Of a stretch of DNA of 64,000 bases, positions 1 to 10,866 are shown one piece after another. The notes below the pieces were generated by a model. That model saw nothing but the letters and a program-made list of their open reading frames with translations, had not been told where the DNA came from and did not search any database. How positions within the stretch are numbered: the first letter of the stretch is position 1; each line of letters starts with the position of its first letter. This DNA is from Rhynchopus euleeides (lineage: Eukaryota > Euglenozoa > Diplonemea > Diplonemida > Diplonemidae): assembly GCA_963210315.1 (NCBI GenBank), contig OY723272.1, forward strand, positions 1,798,001 through 1,862,000, read 5' to 3'. The position numbers and the translations under genes are program-made.

Positions 1-8
1 AACAGGCA

Positions 9-1025
9 GTGAGCTCGCCCCTCACGGCGATGCTGGAGAGCATAGGGGTGCTCTCCACGGCGCGGGTGGGAAGGAGACGGGCACAGGAGGACCCGCTGAC
101 CGCCAGAGAGGCACAGCGGATCGCCAAGCGTGCGGTGAAGACGCTGGGGGAGGCGTTGGCACCGTCGACGTGGAGGGGGCTCGAGGGGCCCCACCGGCGA
201 CTCCTCCAGTTCCGGCACGGGTGGGAGCAGACCACGGGTGTGCTCTTGCCGTGGGACCTTTGCATCATTTACTGGGTGCAGAGGCTCATGTCCGAAGCGG
301 ACTCCCCACTCCGGCCCTCCTCCGCCCTACAGTACGTATCGAGGGCGGTCGCCGCGATGAGCCGCATGGGGGTTGTGGTGGACTCCCAGTTGCTCCAAGA
401 CTTCAAGCGAGGTCTGAAGCGCTTGGGGGCCCTCCGACCGCAGCACCAAGCGAAGCCGGCAACGTCCATCCAGGTGGCCGCAGTGGTGGGCCGGGCGGAC
501 GTCGACCGCGACACGAAGCTCGCGATTGTGCTGGGGTGGTGCGGGGCGGCGCGGGTGTCGGACGTGGTGCGCCTGAAGTGCGGGGACATCTCCTTCCAGC
601 ACGAGTTTGTCGCCGTGAACTGGGCGGAGACGAAGAGCGACCCGTTCCGCCTGGGCGTCACGACGGGCCTGTTCCTCTCGGAGTGCTGGACGGAGGTGCT
701 GCGGGAGGCGATCTCCGGGCGGGCGGCGGGCGCGCTGGTGGTCGACACAACCTACCGGCGCATCGTGGCGGCGCTGAAGAAGGAGGACCCGGAGCTGAGT
801 GGGCACTCCCTCCGTCGGGGGGCTCTGGCGGAGCTCCTGCAAGAGGGGCTGTGCCTGGAGTCGCTTCGGCAGCTGTCCCGCCACAGCTCCCTGGACGCCC
901 TGGCCAGGTACCTCCCGGCGGGGAAGCTGAAGCTGGCGAGGCAGACGGCCTCCACATCAATGGTGCTCGACCGGGGGCTGTCCCGGGGGTCGCTCTTTGC
1001 CCTGCCTTCCCTGGGAAGCTCCTGA
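9..1025 (+). CDS. Tyrosine recombinase of the DIRS/VIPER-like element
   Basis: 338 aa. The C-terminal half carries the tyrosine-recombinase signature in order: first arginine in GAARVSD (about residue 180), HSLRRGA with the His-x-x-Arg pair (about 265-271), and RHSSLDALARYLP with the second histidine and the candidate catalytic tyrosine (about 290-303). The N-terminal part fits a SAM-like DNA-binding domain. The enzyme would integrate a circular cDNA without a DDE integrase. The frame overlaps the RT ORF, consistent with the compact layout of these elements. The start is provisional because the window opens eight bases upstream. Confidence 0.8.
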   Translation: MSSPLTAMLESIGVLSTARVGRRRAQEDPLTAREAQRIAKRAVKTLGEALAPSTWRGLEGPHRRLLQFRHGWEQTTGVLLPWDLCIIYWVQRLMSEADSPLRPSSALQYVSRAVAAMSRMGVVVDSQLLQDFKRGLKRLGALRPQHQAKPATSIQVAAVVGRADVDRDTKLAIVLGWCGAARVSDVVRLKCGDISFQHEFVAVNWAETKSDPFRLGVTTGLFLSECWTEVLREAISGRAAGALVVDTTYRRIVAALKKEDPELSGHSLRRGALAELLQEGLCLESLRQLSRHSSLDALARYLPAGKLKLARQTASTSMVLDRGLSRGSLFALPSLGSS

Positions 1026-1045
1026 GGACGGCGTGCGTGGCGTAC

Positions 1046-2824
1046 GAGCCCCCAGGCACGCCTTCCCCGCCGGCGACCCCTCGGCCCAGGCCGCCTCCCA
1101 CGCCACCGCCTCCACCCCCGCCTCCGCCTCCACCGCCGCCACGGCCGCCCCCTCCTCCTCCTCTTCCTCGGCGGGTCGGCGACGACTCCTACTCGCCGGA
1201 CGTCAACGCGACGTACGCGAGGGAAGCGCGGGTGTCGGTGGAGGGGCGGCATCTTGGCCCGCCCTCGGCGCGGGGTGGCCCCACGGGGGAACTGGCCCCC
1301 ATTTCGACGTCACGTCTGAACCTCGACGCCTTAGAGGCTCTGGATTCCGAGGGGATCCTGTCAGGGGTTATCGACGTGATTCGGGACCGGGGCGCTTTCC
1401 TGCGGGCCATGCGACCGGGCGTGGATCTGGGCGACAAGCCTCTTTCGCGCGGGACCTCGAGGCACATGCTGCGGCACTGGGATAACCTCTCGGAGTGGGG
1501 GGTGCTGGGGCTGGCAGACGCGCCGACTGTGGTCCTCCCGGCGTTCACCGTGGAGAAAAAGAGCGGGCTGCTGCGTTTGGTATGCGACGGGCGAAAGCTG
1601 AACCGGCTGATGCGGGACCCGCCACCGATGCTCCTCCCGTCGATCCACGAGGTGGTCCGGAGGTTCCTGGCGGCCGAATTCGTGGTGCAGGCTGACGGGA
1701 AGAGCTGGTTCTACCAGTTCCCCCTGGGGGACGGGGTACGCGACTTCTTCGGGGTGAATCTGGCTGGGGAGCGGGGCCCGTTTCGGCGCACCTCGCTGCG
1801 GGTGATGTGCATGGGCTGGAGCTGGGCGCCGTGCATCGCGCAGAGGGCCTCACGCGTTCTTCTCCCCCTGGAGGATGGGCTGTCTTGGGTGGACAACTGG
1901 TTTGTGGTTGGAGATAGCCGGGAGGATGCAGCCGAGAGGTACGCCCGATTCCTCGGCAAGGCCGAGTCGGTGGGCGCCGAGCTCAACGAGGGTGCGGAGT
2001 TCGGCACACCGCAGTCGCGGTTCATCGCCTTGGGGTTGGAATTTGATCTGGAGTCGTCGCCTAAGCGCTTCAGGTCGGACCCCGATTGGGTGTCGAAATT
2101 CCTTGCCTCGGCGGCCGTGGCGGCGGTTCGCGAGAACAGGGCTACTTCCCGGGAGTTCTACAAGGTTTTCGGCGGTATGATTTGGTTTCTGTTCTCGACG
2201 CAGAGGCGTCTCTGCTACTTCCGCGCATCCCTCGCCTTCCTCAGGAGATCCGCGGCCAAGCTGGTTGCGGAACCGGAGCAGTGGGACCGCCCTCTCGACA
2301 TCCCCCCCTCCGTTCTCGCTGATCTTTCTCTGATTTCGGCCGATCTGGGCCAGAATGTATGGGTTGAGGCAGGGGCTTCGGGGCCCTCGGTCACGGCGTG
2401 GTCTGACGCTTCCGACACAGAATGGGCAGCCCTTCTGGAGTTAGACCCCGAGCCGATTGTCCAGGGCTGTTTTGATGAACCCCTCGCCCACCATATATAT
2501 GTCAAAGAGCTCTTCGCAGCGCTCCAGGCGACACGCCTCGCAGCCGCTACGCGGCCGGGCTGTGCGTTGGGGTTGCAGGTGGACAACACGGCAGCGGTGG
2601 CAGCAATCAACAAGGGCCACAGCAAGAATTACCTCGCGAATGACTTGCTGTGTGCTTTGTTTGACACCGCAGACGGTGCGGGCATCTCCGTTTCCGCTCA
2701 GTGGGTGCCTACGCATGCACAGAGAGCAGACGAGTTTACCCGAGGCACCGTGGCATCGCCGTGCCCTGTCCCCCTGGCGCCCCTCCCTGCGAGATACGCG
2801 GCGGTTGCAGCCCTATCGCGTTAA
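1046..2824 (+). CDS. Reverse transcriptase-RNase H of the DIRS/VIPER-like element
   Basis: The frame is open from position 170, but recognisable RT homology starts only after a proline-rich linker near 1050-1180, so the start given is approximate. RT blocks in order: LVCDGRKLNR, FVVQADGKSWFYQFPL (palm Asp region), MGWSWAPCIAQRASR, then WVDNWFVVG, equivalent to the YVDD box of other RTs. RNase H follows with AWSDASDTEWAALLE, VKELFAALQATRL and LQVDNTAAVAAINKGHS, giving the acidic D-E-D set, and a terminal H-AQRADEFTRG. No integrase domain follows, consistent with use of the upstream tyrosine recombinase. Confidence 0.8.
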   Translation, partial: EPPGTPSPPATPRPRPPPTPPPPPPPPPPPPPRPPPPPPLPRRVGDDSYSPDVNATYAREARVSVEGRHLGPPSARGGPTGELAPISTSRLNLDALEALDSEGILSGVIDVIRDRGAFLRAMRPGVDLGDKPLSRGTSRHMLRHWDNLSEWGVLGLADAPTVVLPAFTVEKKSGLLRLVCDGRKLNRLMRDPPPMLLPSIHEVVRRFLAAEFVVQADGKSWFYQFPLGDGVRDFFGVNLAGERGPFRRTSLRVMCMGWSWAPCIAQRASRVLLPLEDGLSWVDNWFVVGDSREDAAERYARFLGKAESVGAELNEGAEFGTPQSRFIALGLEFDLESSPKRFRSDPDWVSKFLASAAVAAVRENRATSREFYKVFGGMIWFLFSTQRRLCYFRASLAFLRRSAAKLVAEPEQWDRPLDIPPSVLADLSLISADLGQNVWVEAGASGPSVTAWSDASDTEWAALLELDPEPIVQGCFDEPLAHHIYVKELFAALQATRLAAATRPGCALGLQVDNTAAVAAINKGHSKNYLANDLLCALFDTADGAGISVSAQWVPTHAQRADEFTRGTVASPCPVPLAPLPARYAAVAALSR

Positions 2825-3053
2825 CATTCAAGTGTGGTGTACCCTTTCAATCCCTTGTCTTTCTTTCCGCTACGCGGTCCCTGTGGGTTGGGCTGCGTTC
2901 AACGAAAAAAGACACTTCTTTCCGGAGTTTAGCTAGCACGATTCAGTTGGGCGATTCATTTGTCTGGTTTTGAAAATATTTTTTGAAAGTTGCAAACATA
3001 AAAAAATATTCTGGAATATTCTGGCCCAAAACATATGTTTGGGGCACTATGCC
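2825..3053. other. AT-rich interval after the RT frame
   Basis: No coding signal. It contains T- and A-rich runs and a short duplicated word (ATATTCTGG) near 3007-3025. It may include the 3' end of the retroelement, but no terminal repeat could be matched inside the window. Confidence 0.4.
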
Positions 3054-4390
3054 TAGGGGGGGTCATAAGCCCGTACAAAACCACATTTTTCAACATACCA
3101 TCAGAACCGCCCTAATACCTGATCTGACCCGAAAATCCGACCCATACCCCCCCGGAAACCGTCTGGAGCCCACTTGTGACACCTGATGCGCACTTTTGTG
3201 ATGATTTTTTGGGGTCCTAAAAAATGTACCTCAGTTTCGTACCTTGCCTTTGTACCTGAACCACTCCCGACCGCAGTATTTCGTTCTTTGCAAGGAAAGG
3301 GTATCACTACGCTCACCCAGCACGCCGAGCAACACATGCCGTGTGCCTAGGGCCTCGCAGAGGTGTCAGATGCTGCTGCAGAGGGGTACCTTGCTCGAAA
3401 GACGCTCGCCAAACGGGAGATGTGCGGGGTCCCGGCAGAGAGCGTTGTGGCAGACCTGCGTCAGAAGAAAACGGCACACGACATCCGTGAGGCGACATTA
3501 TTTCGGGCGCTCCGTCGGGCTGGGTACATAGGAGAGCGAGTGGGACGTGGTGACGACAGATATATGCAGTGGTGCATCAACTGCACGCACGTGCGAAAAG
3601 CGGCGTTCCTTGCTGGCCAAGAAAGATGTCACCTGCACTCCTACTCCTCCCACTCCTCCTGCTCCTACCCCTACACCAACTGATGTGGGCAGTGAGTGAT
3701 GGCAGCTCCAGAGCAGCAGATGATCTAGGAAGCGATGAGCGGGTCAGCCGGGCAGACTACCCCAGTCCGTACCGGAAGTACGAAGCGTTGCGGGCCCGCC
3801 ACCACCGCCTCCAGGAGAGGACCCGAGGATTAAGAGTAGGGTTGTACAACGCCAGGGGAGAGTATTCCCCTGGCGTTGAGACATCCCTGACGATCTTGCG
3901 GTCGCACTGTGGGGGTTGAGTCGGCAGGCAGATGCCTATCCAATGACTTTATTGAGTCCTCACATGGTACACTCTCATACGTGCTGTTGAGACTGCGTGG
4001 TGTACTACACCCAGAAGGTGGCTGAACTCATTCAGCTGGCGCAACAACACAACATTCCCACCAATCAGGTACAAGAAAGACCTTGCCGAGGCACTGGGGA
4101 GGCAACATCGTGCCACCTGAGCCGGAACCACCGCAGAAAAGGCAAAGAACGAAATATTGCGGTCGGGAGTGGTTCAGGTACAAAGGCAAGGTACGAAACT
4201 GAGGTACATTTTTTAGGACCCCAAAAAATCATCACAAAAGTGCGCATCAGGTGTCACAAGTGGGCTCCAGACGGTTTCCGGGGGGGTATGGGTCGGATTT
4301 TCGGGTCAGATCAGGTATTAGGGCGGTTCTGATGGTATGTTGAAATTTTTGGTATTTGTACGTTTTTAGGGGGGCTTATGACCCCCCCTA
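3054..4390. mobile_element. Long-TIR DNA transposon-like element A (Tc1/mariner-like remnant)
   Basis: Both ends start with the 19-mer TAGGGGGGGTCATAAGCCC in inverted orientation (3054 and, reverse-complemented, 4390). The inverted arms continue for about 240 bp (3054-3291 and 4142-4390) with few differences; the right arm has a roughly 20-bp insertion near its tip. The outermost TA could be the duplicated TA target typical of Tc1/mariner. The interior has a degraded transposase-like frame and no complete gene. Four other elements in the window have related tips. Confidence 0.85.
3363..3683 (+). pseudogene. Tc1/mariner-like transposase N-terminal fragment inside element A
   Basis: About 106 codons. 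Residues about 30-75 (AHDIREATLFRALRRAGYIG, a basic stretch, then THVRKAAFLA) resemble the second helix-turn-helix and linker of Tc1/mariner transposases (S-x-x-T-V-x-R-x-L-x-x-x-G...). No DDE catalytic core follows in any frame I could recognise, so if the assignment is right this is a broken remnant. Its place between TA-ended inverted repeats supports it. Resemblance is by eye only. Confidence 0.45.
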
Positions 4391-4461
4391 CCCCCCCCCC
4401 CCCCCCCTACAATGCCACGGTAGGAATGCCGAGTGGCCCCCCCACCCGCGGGGGGACCCCA

Positions 4462-4467
4462 TATATA
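4462..4467 (+). promoter_or_regulatory. TATATA box-like word upstream of fumarase
   Basis: A TATATA word stands alone in GC-rich sequence about 275 bp before the fumarase ATG. It could be a promoter element, but euglenozoan genes rarely use a canonical TATA box, and one hexamer is weak evidence. Confidence 0.2.
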
Positions 4468-4714
4468 GCCGCCTTACAACAACAACAAAAAGGCGGGCTG
4501 ATCGATTCTAACCCTGCAAAACCCTGCGGGCACAGCCCACTCCACTCTGGGGCGCATGCAGAGAACGAACCTAGAGAATCACCCACCACCACCCCACCCC
4601 TCCCCTCCCCCCCCGTGATGCCACCCTCTTTCAGGAGGGGATTGTTTCAAACGAAACGGCTAGATCACCCTCCCATACGTTCAACGCAACAGCAGCACCA
4701 CCACCGCCACCACG

Positions 4715-4738
4715 CCCCCCCCCCCCACCCACAGCAGG
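4715..4738 (+). promoter_or_regulatory. Polypyrimidine tract and AG acceptor before fumarase ATG
   Basis: A C-rich run leads into ACCCACAGCAGG immediately before the ATG at 4739, giving AG acceptors 3-6 nt from the start codon. This fits spliced-leader addition or the 3' end of a 5'-UTR intron. It supports 4739 as the true start. Confidence 0.55.
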
Positions 4739-6421
4739 ATGAAGTCGTTTGTCCGCGCCACGCAGGCTGCTGCGGTTGCAGCACAGCGGAGATGTCTCAC
4801 GAAGGAGTTCCACCACCAGGATCTGTTTCCGCTGGGCGAGGACACGACTCCTTATAAGCTTGTGACGAAGGACCACGTTAAGGTGGTCGAGCTTGGGGGG
4901 CGGGAGTTCCTTGATGTCGAGGCGGAGGGTCTGACGAAGCTGAGCGAGGCTGCGATGGCCGACGTGAGCCACCTCCTGAGGCCCGGCCACCTGGAGCAGC
5001 TCAGCAACATTATCAAGGACGAGGAGGCCACCAGCAACGACCAGTTCGTTGCCCTGGAGCTTCTGAAGAATGCGGTGATCGCATCGAACGGCGTCCTCCC
5101 CTCCTGCCAGGACACCGGCACGGCGATCGTGATGGGGAAGAGGGGGCAGAACGTGCTGGTTGACGGGGATGACAACGCCGCTCTCTCCAAGGGTGTCTAC
5201 AACACCTACACCAAGCGGAACCTCCGCTACTCGCAGGTCGCACCCCTCGACATGTTCAAGGAGGCGAACACGGGGACCAACCTGCCCGCCCAGATCGATC
5301 TCTACGCGACGAAGGGGTCGGAGTACCACTTCCTCTTCTTCGCGAAGGGCGGGGGCTCTGCGAACAAGACATTCCTCTACCAGAGGACGAAGGCGCTGCT
5401 GAACAAGGCGGGGCTGAAGAAGTTCCTCGATGAGAACATCCGCACCATCGGGACAGCGGCATGCCCGCCCTACCACCTGGCCTTTGTCGTGGGTGGTCTC
5501 TCTGCTGAGCAGAACCTGAAGGTGGTCAAGCTGGCCTCCGCACGCTACCTTGACAGCCTCCCCACCTCCGGCAACGAGCACGGCCGGGCGTACCGTGACC
5601 TGGAGTGGGAGAAGGAGATCCTGCAGATGACCCGCGACCTGGGCATGGGGGCACAGTTCGGCGGGAAGTACTTCTGCCACGACGTGCGGGTGATCCGCCT
5701 GCCGAGGCACGGCGCGTCGTGCCCCGTCGGCATGGGCGTGTCCTGCTCTGCGGATCGTCAGATCAAGGGCAAGATCACGCGGGAGGGTATCTTCCTGGAG
5801 CAGCTGGAGACCGACCCGTCCCGCTTCCTCCCGTGTGTGACTGACCTTCCCAGCAGCGATAGCAGCGAGGCTGTGAAGATCGACCTCAACCAGCCCATGG
5901 ATGACATCAGGAAGGAGCTGACGAAGTACCCCGTTGCGACGCGTCTGTCACTGACGGGCACCCTGGTGGTGGCGCGTGATATTGCGCATGCGAAGATTAT
6001 GGAGCGGCTGCAGAAGGGTGAGCCGATGCCGGACTACTTCAAGAACCACATGGTGTACTACGCAGGGCCGGCGAAGACGCCAGAGGGTGAGGCGTCCGGT
6101 TCGTTTGGCCCGACGACCGCTGCGCGGATGGACCCCTACCTGGACCCCTTCATGAAGGAGATGGGTTCGATGGTGACCCTGGCGAAGGGGAACCGGACGA
6201 TCTCTGTGACGAATGCCTGCAAGAAGCACGGTGGGTTCTACCTGGGTTCGGTTGGCGGCCCCGCAGCCATCCTCGCGAAGAACTGCATCAAGAACGTCCA
6301 GGTGCTGGACATGCCTGAGCTCGGGATGGAGGCTGTGTGGAAGATCGAGGTTGAGGACTTCCCTGCATTCATCATTGTGGATGATAAGGGGAATGACTTC
6401 TTTGACAAGTACTTCAAGTGA
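4739..6421 (+). CDS. Fumarate hydratase, class I, mitochondrial
   Basis: 560 aa, one exon. It catalyses reversible hydration of fumarate to L-malate in the TCA cycle using an oxygen-sensitive [4Fe-4S] cluster. The first ~22 residues (MKSFVRATQ...AAQRRC, basic, no acid) look like a mitochondrial targeting peptide. The N-terminal alpha domain carries SCQDTGTA (Cys123) and [11 protein letters not shown] (Cys242); GVSCSADR provides Cys336. The spacings 119 and 94 equal those of the cluster cysteines of Leishmania mitochondrial fumarase (133, 252, 346). The C-terminal beta domain follows, with [14 protein letters not shown] and [13 protein letters not shown]. Length matches the ~550-aa kinetoplastid enzyme. 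An AG acceptor abuts the start. An AATAAA at about 7113 may serve polyadenylation. No defect is visible. Confidence 0.97.
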   Translation: MKSFVRATQAAAVAAQRRCLTKEFHHQDLFPLGEDTTPYKLVTKDHVKVVELGGREFLDVEAEGLTKLSEAAMADVSHLLRPGHLEQLSNIIKDEEATSNDQFVALELLKNAVIASNGVLPSCQDTGTAIVMGKRGQNVLVDGDDNAALSKGVYNTYTKRNLRYSQVAPLDMFKEANTGTNLPAQIDLYATKGSEYHFLFFAKGGGSANKTFLYQRTKALLNKAGLKKFLDENIRTIGTAACPPYHLAFVVGGLSAEQNLKVVKLASARYLDSLPTSGNEHGRAYRDLEWEKEILQMTRDLGMGAQFGGKYFCHDVRVIRLPRHGASCPVGMGVSCSADRQIKGKITREGIFLEQLETDPSRFLPCVTDLPSSDSSEAVKIDLNQPMDDIRKELTKYPVATRLSLTGTLVVARDIAHAKIMERLQKGEPMPDYFKNHMVYYAGPAKTPEGEASGSFGPTTAARMDPYLDPFMKEMGSMVTLAKGNRTISVTNACKKHGGFYLGSVGGPAAILAKNCIKNVQVLDMPELGMEAVWKIEVEDFPAFIIVDDKGNDFFDKYFK

Positions 6422-7844
6422 TCTTGGAGGTGGGGTGTTGTGCTGTGTTGTGTTGTGTGGTACGGTGTCAGGTAAGTCTAAAGCCGCGAGGGTTGCATGT
6501 TGTGTGTGGGGGAGTTGCGGTGGAGAATCGCATCAAGAGCAGGCAGAGGGGTGCTCGGTGCGTTTCCGTGGTGTCAAGAATTGGTGTGGGGGGGTGGGGT
6601 ATTTTGTATTGTCTTCCGGAGAAACGGAGAGGCGCTGCCCTTCGGATGCAAGATGCGTTTATTTTCCCGCAACCTTTGGCCCCACCCCCTCCTCCTCCTC
6701 CGGGGTTCCTTTTCCCTTTGCGCACGGGTAAAAAAATGACGGCCGAAAAAAAATTGTGACTGTACTGTCCATACATGGGGCGTTCTTACCCGCACGAATT
6801 TCGCAGAAAGTGCCACTTCAGTTCCGCCCGCCCGACCTCTGCACACCACCACCCCCTCCATCCTACGAGGGGGTTTGCAAGTGTGTACGTGGCAACGCGT
6901 CACACCACAGGTTTACAGAGGAAAACGGGGGCACAACTGAACTGCCGCATTTTTTTGGCGTTCTCGGAAACGGTATACCGCCCTTTGAATGACTGCCAGT
7001 CGAGGCTGAGTTATACAGTGTAACATGCAGCTATATGTGTACGGGGAATGGGTTTGTGTGTACAGTGGCTATTGTATCATGGCAGGGATTTGCTCGTTCT
7101 CGACACTCCAACAATAAAACCCATTCATGAGCACGAGAATGGGTGTGTGTGGTGGCCGCATTCTGAGTGGTGTATGCCGATGTGTCAGAGAGGGCTGCCC
7201 TCGCCCTTGTTGTTACTGCTTGCCCCGTCCCCAGGGCAAGCTCTGTGGTGGGGGTGGTAGTGTGAATTGGATTCGAATCAAAACTGGGCACCGGCTGAGT
7301 ATCGCAACCGCTCACAAACAAAAAAAAGTTAAACAGGAAGGTCGGGGAGTGGGGGGGGGAAGGGGAGGGGATTGGTGATGGAAGCAGGAAGGTATAACTA
7401 AAAAAAAACCTCCAAGTTCGGAGACGCGGCGGTCATGGCAGCAGATCCGGCCCGTATGCTATCCCCTGCCTGCCCAAACCCCTGCCCCTCCCAGATGCCC
7501 CCTTATTCTCCGTGCCCACGCCCTTCGCATCCTTCCGCTTCGACTCCACCACCCACCCACCATCTCTCTCACTCTTCACCGCACTGGCGTGCCCTGCAGC
7601 CGAAACTCGAGACCCTATCCCCCCACAGACGACTCTGCGTTTTCCCATCTTCTTCGCCCACTTCACCACACACCCACCACCCCACAGGACAGCTACACAC
7701 TGTGCTGTTTATAAACCGCCCCACCCACTCCTCTCTGTAGGCACAGTTTTGCCATAGATCGGCACAGCCACACACACGCAAAGTCCGGCGTGGTCCCCTT
7801 ATCTGCATCTTTCTGCCCCGCCCAGTTTCTCTCCCGGCTCGACA
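6422..7844. other. Fumarase 3' flank and UBL-gene upstream region
   Basis: No convincing gene. It starts with a GT-rich stretch and holds an AATAAA at about 7113, G-runs near 7340-7380, and a long C-rich tract (about 7440-7700) leading to the next gene. Short ORFs here lack codon structure or homology. Confidence 0.5.
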
Positions 7845-8228
7845 ATGAGTGACGACCATGACAGCGGGTACTCGACGTCCAGCAGCTCCAACTGGGATGC
7901 GCCTGCGCCTGCGGAGGGTGGGATGGACATGAGCAACATTGAGAGCGGTATTCAGGACATCGAGGAAAACGAGCGTGTCCTCGCAGGGGAGTGCGTCACC
8001 GTGAAGTTTGCCCTCCCGAGTGGCGAATCCGCAACGCACGACTTCCCCCACGGCCAGACGGTGCAGTTCCTGAAGATGTGGCTCGAAGAGAACCACAGTC
8101 TTGACTACTTCCAGCAGGTCCTCACGCTCGGGAAGACGGTCCTGATCGATCCTCTGTCTCTGAACGACATTAAGGACTTCAAGACGGGCGGCCAGGAGAA
8201 CCTCGTGCAGGTCACGATCAAAAAGTGA
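7845..8228 (+). CDS. Small ubiquitin-like (UBL) domain protein
   Basis: 127 aa. The acidic, serine-rich N-terminus (about 1-45) is probably disordered. Residues about 50-127 read as a beta-grasp fold: VTVKFALPSG strand pair, HGQTVQFLKMWLEEN helix, VLTLGKTVLIDPLSLNDI, ending in LVQVTIKK. The pattern resembles ubiquitin-like domains, especially the N-terminal UBL of the ciliary IQUB family, but the chain ends after the fold without a diglycine, so it is not a conjugating modifier. The upstream region is C-rich with an AG acceptor at 7824-7825, 20 nt before the ATG, supporting the start. Fold assignment moderate; cellular role not inferable. Confidence 0.75.
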   Translation: MSDDHDSGYSTSSSSNWDAPAPAEGGMDMSNIESGIQDIEENERVLAGECVTVKFALPSGESATHDFPHGQTVQFLKMWLEENHSLDYFQQVLTLGKTVLIDPLSLNDIKDFKTGGQENLVQVTIKK

Positions 8229-10560
8229 TACCGTCGTGGGGCAGATAGAAACGGAGGGTGAGAAGCGCGCAGATGGGTGGGGGTGGGGGTGGGGGGTGAT
8301 GATTTTTTTGTGATTTTTACTGAAGCGGGGGGGGGTGGATGTGGGGAGGTGGCAGCTGAGGTCGTGATTGCACTGCTCCCCCGAAGAAGGGGTTCAAATG
8401 AAGTTGGGGGAGGCGGCGGATAGCCCGATTTGTTTAAGAGTAACCGGCGTGGCCATGCCGTGCCACGTTTGTCAAGAGCGTTGGCATGCTGAAAAAGGAA
8501 ACATGCGCAAGAAAGTTCAACCCCCCCGCCCCCCCAGCTTCCCTAAGGACAAGGCCTTTTGGGGTGGGTGTTGTCGATACCCCCGAGCGTCCCGACGTGC
8601 TTCTCATCAAAGCGCCGAGCCAAACCGCCGTGCCGTCTCCCCTTCTCGAGAAACACCGAGGCTGCTAACAAATTAGTGACACTCTGACACTGTGGGACAG
8701 GGCAAATGACCCATTCAAAAATTTGACGAAATCAAACACACACACACGCACAGGGGAGGAAGAATACTCTGCGAGTCGTTGGCCAACGCCACTCACAATC
8801 TGGGTGTAGTGTACGGCACTCTAAAGTAAGTACCTCGAAGAAGAAGAAGAAGAAGAACGGATCTGAAACGCATGCGACACGCGTGAATCTTATTGGGGTG
8901 GTGTGGGGCACACCGAGGGCATCCTGCACTCAATGCGATCCCCACTCCACTCCACTCCACCCTGCACACAACACACACGAACCGCGCAGGTTCTCCCCCC
9001 CCCCCACTGAAAACGTGATCACACAGCACACAAAACAACCATACGCACGCCCCCCCGAACTCTCCTCTTGCCCGCCCCTCCGTGCCCTCTGCAGGGCACT
9101 AACATTAGACCCCCTTTGTCACGCACACGCACTCCCCACTCTCTCTTTTGCCAGGAAGCTGATGGGTTCGCGTCTGCTGTTGTGGATCTACCTGCTTCTG
9201 CGCATTGCCGCTGTCTCTCCCCCACCGCCCCCCCCGCCTATTCATCCGGCCACACACACAACGCACAAACATGTTAACCTTTTGTGTAAGTTTGCGAGCG
9301 AGATGTCTGTTACTTCTGCAGTTCTCCGGCCCCGCTTGCATCCCTTTTTCTGAGTTCTTTGAGATCTGATGGGGGGTGGGGGTGGGAGGGGGGCGTGTGT
9401 GCGATCTCGGTCCCTGCCGGGCTTTTGCGGTGTTTTGATCTGGATTTTTCGTTGCTCCAGAGGGTGACTTCCCACCCAAACTGGGCAGGACCCCTTCAGG
9501 AGCACAGCCAAAAAGAAATCCCCGGGAAATGCCGTTCAAATCTGGGAGAAAATCCAGGTCGCTGTGGGTGAACCTCCCGATGAAAGCTTTTTTGCGTGTC
9601 TGTTTCCCTGTGCGAATGCCCTACCACTTCGACGATGTGTGTAGGTGTATGGAGAGGGGTGTGTGGGGTGGGGTGTGTTTCATGTGGAACAAGGTGCCAA
9701 AAGTCGTGAACATGCCACGGGGAAGCCTCTCTGCCCCTCTTTTTGCTGTAAATTGCAAACCCCACTTCATCAAACCTGGTGAAGTGGCGTTTGCATACAC
9801 GGCAAACGGTAAAATGTGCAAAGAGGAGTGGGTGATGCCTCTGTTACAAACACCACAGTTGCAGGCGGTGGCTGGGTTGTTGCCAGGTGTGGCTCTATTT
9901 TGGGGGTATTTTGGCCAATTTTCGAAATCCTATTTTGGTTTTTTTGCACTTTTTTTGGGTGCTTTTTTGCACGATTTCTGTGCCTCAGACACAGATTTTG
10001 GTGTGATTTTTGCGCTATTTTGATTCACTCGGCCTGACCGATGCATACGATTCGAAAAAATGGCGAAAAAATCGCTATCAACAACGGTGAACGAATGGAG
10101 GTAGATGGGGAAGTGGGAGGACACATCACGCCCTCTCACTGATCGCCATCTGTACACTACCTCTCTGTTCAAGGCGGTCAGTGTCACTTGATGGCGCTGC
10201 ACACAAATCACTGCTACATCCCAGGGCGCCTTCCCTTGTGAGAATAGCGGAACTTCTGCGGTTGCAGTTTGGTGGTTGAGGCCGGCGGTGATATCACTTT
10301 GGTGACTGTGCTTCCTTCCCCCTGAGCTCGATCAGATCCAGGTCGACCTGGTGCTGCGTGGCTCCTGGTGTGCCATCTCTTGCATGCCACGGATGCCCAC
10401 CAAGTCGAACCCGAAACATGACGACCCTTTCGAGATGTCATGGCCGCAAGCCCGCAAACCCGATCGCATTCGCAAGGTGGTTCGTCTCTTAGAGATCAGT
10501 GCTCGGGCCCAGCCTTCCGCGAGGGTGCTGGAACCGCAGCCCCGTACGCGCAAGGACTTG
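8229..10560. other. Intergenic, no gene supported
   Basis: Contains microsatellites (CA repeat near 8736, GAAGAA near 8838, CCACT near 8940-8960), G/C runs, and a T-rich tract near 9900-10020. The short frame at 9162-9353 begins with a hydrophobic MGSRLLLWIYLLL stretch but turns into poly-proline and has no supporting context. A strong hairpin lies at about 9754-9796. Confidence 0.4.
9754..9796. repeat. Imperfect hairpin with CCACTTCATCA stem
   Basis: TGCAAACCCCACTTCATCA, a short loop, then TGGTGAAGTGGCGTTTGCA forms a ~17-bp stem. The same core (CACCACTTCATCA, loop, AGTGGTG) recurs at 13629-13659 inside intron 2 of the phosphatase gene. Function unknown. Confidence 0.55.
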
Positions 10561-10580
10561 GCTCCAAGACCAGGCACATG

Positions 10581-10803
10581 CCACAGGGGGGTGTGGGGGG
10601 CGGAGCCCCCCAGCCGCCGGAGGCCACGGTAGCGAACGTCTGTTGGCCTGGCTCCATAGTCGCATACGCTCAAGTACAACACAACTGACAGATAGCACAT
10701 GTCGCATGGGGGGACGATAAATTGTCGCGCAAAGACACGCCACAGGGGGGTCTGGGGGGCGGAGCCCCCCAGCCGCCGGAGGCCACGGTAGGGAACATCT
10801 GTT
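10581..10803 (+). repeat. Two tandem copies of a GC-palindrome repeat (~160-bp period)
   Basis: Copies at 10581-10644 and 10740-10803 share the word GGGGGGCGGAGCCCCCC (a perfect stem) followed by AGCCGCCGGAGGCCACGGTA and a TCTGTTGG tail. The two copies are spaced about 159 bp. Two more copies lie in opposite orientation near 19140-19365, again about 163 bp apart. Confidence 0.8.
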
Positions 10804-10866
10804 GGTTTGAGCTCGAGAGCAAGCCTCTCACACCGCCCTCCGACCCCCCTCTCCACCCCCCAGGTG

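Larger units (their letters stand above)
1..2824 (+). mobile_element. DIRS/VIPER-like tyrosine-recombinase retroelement, enters from the left window edge
   Basis: Two long overlapping open frames encode a tyrosine recombinase (YR) followed by reverse transcriptase-RNase H. YR with RT-RH is diagnostic of DIRS-type retroelements, and YR ahead of RT-RH is the order I know from VIPER of trypanosomatids (DIRS and Ngaro have YR last). Any gag-like ORF would lie left of the window, so the left end is not seen. No terminal repeats could be identified to the right; AT-rich sequence follows up to the next element at 3054. Both visible frames are long and look whole, suggesting a fairly young copy. Confidence 0.8.

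Noticed and set aside
4631-5710. 359-codon minus-strand frame
   Set aside because: Antisense to fumarase.
9162-9353. Small secreted protein (MGSRLLLWIYLLL...)
   Set aside because: The hydrophobic start is followed by poly-proline and repeats; an overlapping frame looks equally plausible and no splice model is supported.
9529-10023. 164-codon ORF with Phe-rich C-terminus
   Set aside because: The hydrophobicity comes from T-runs; no codon structure or homology.
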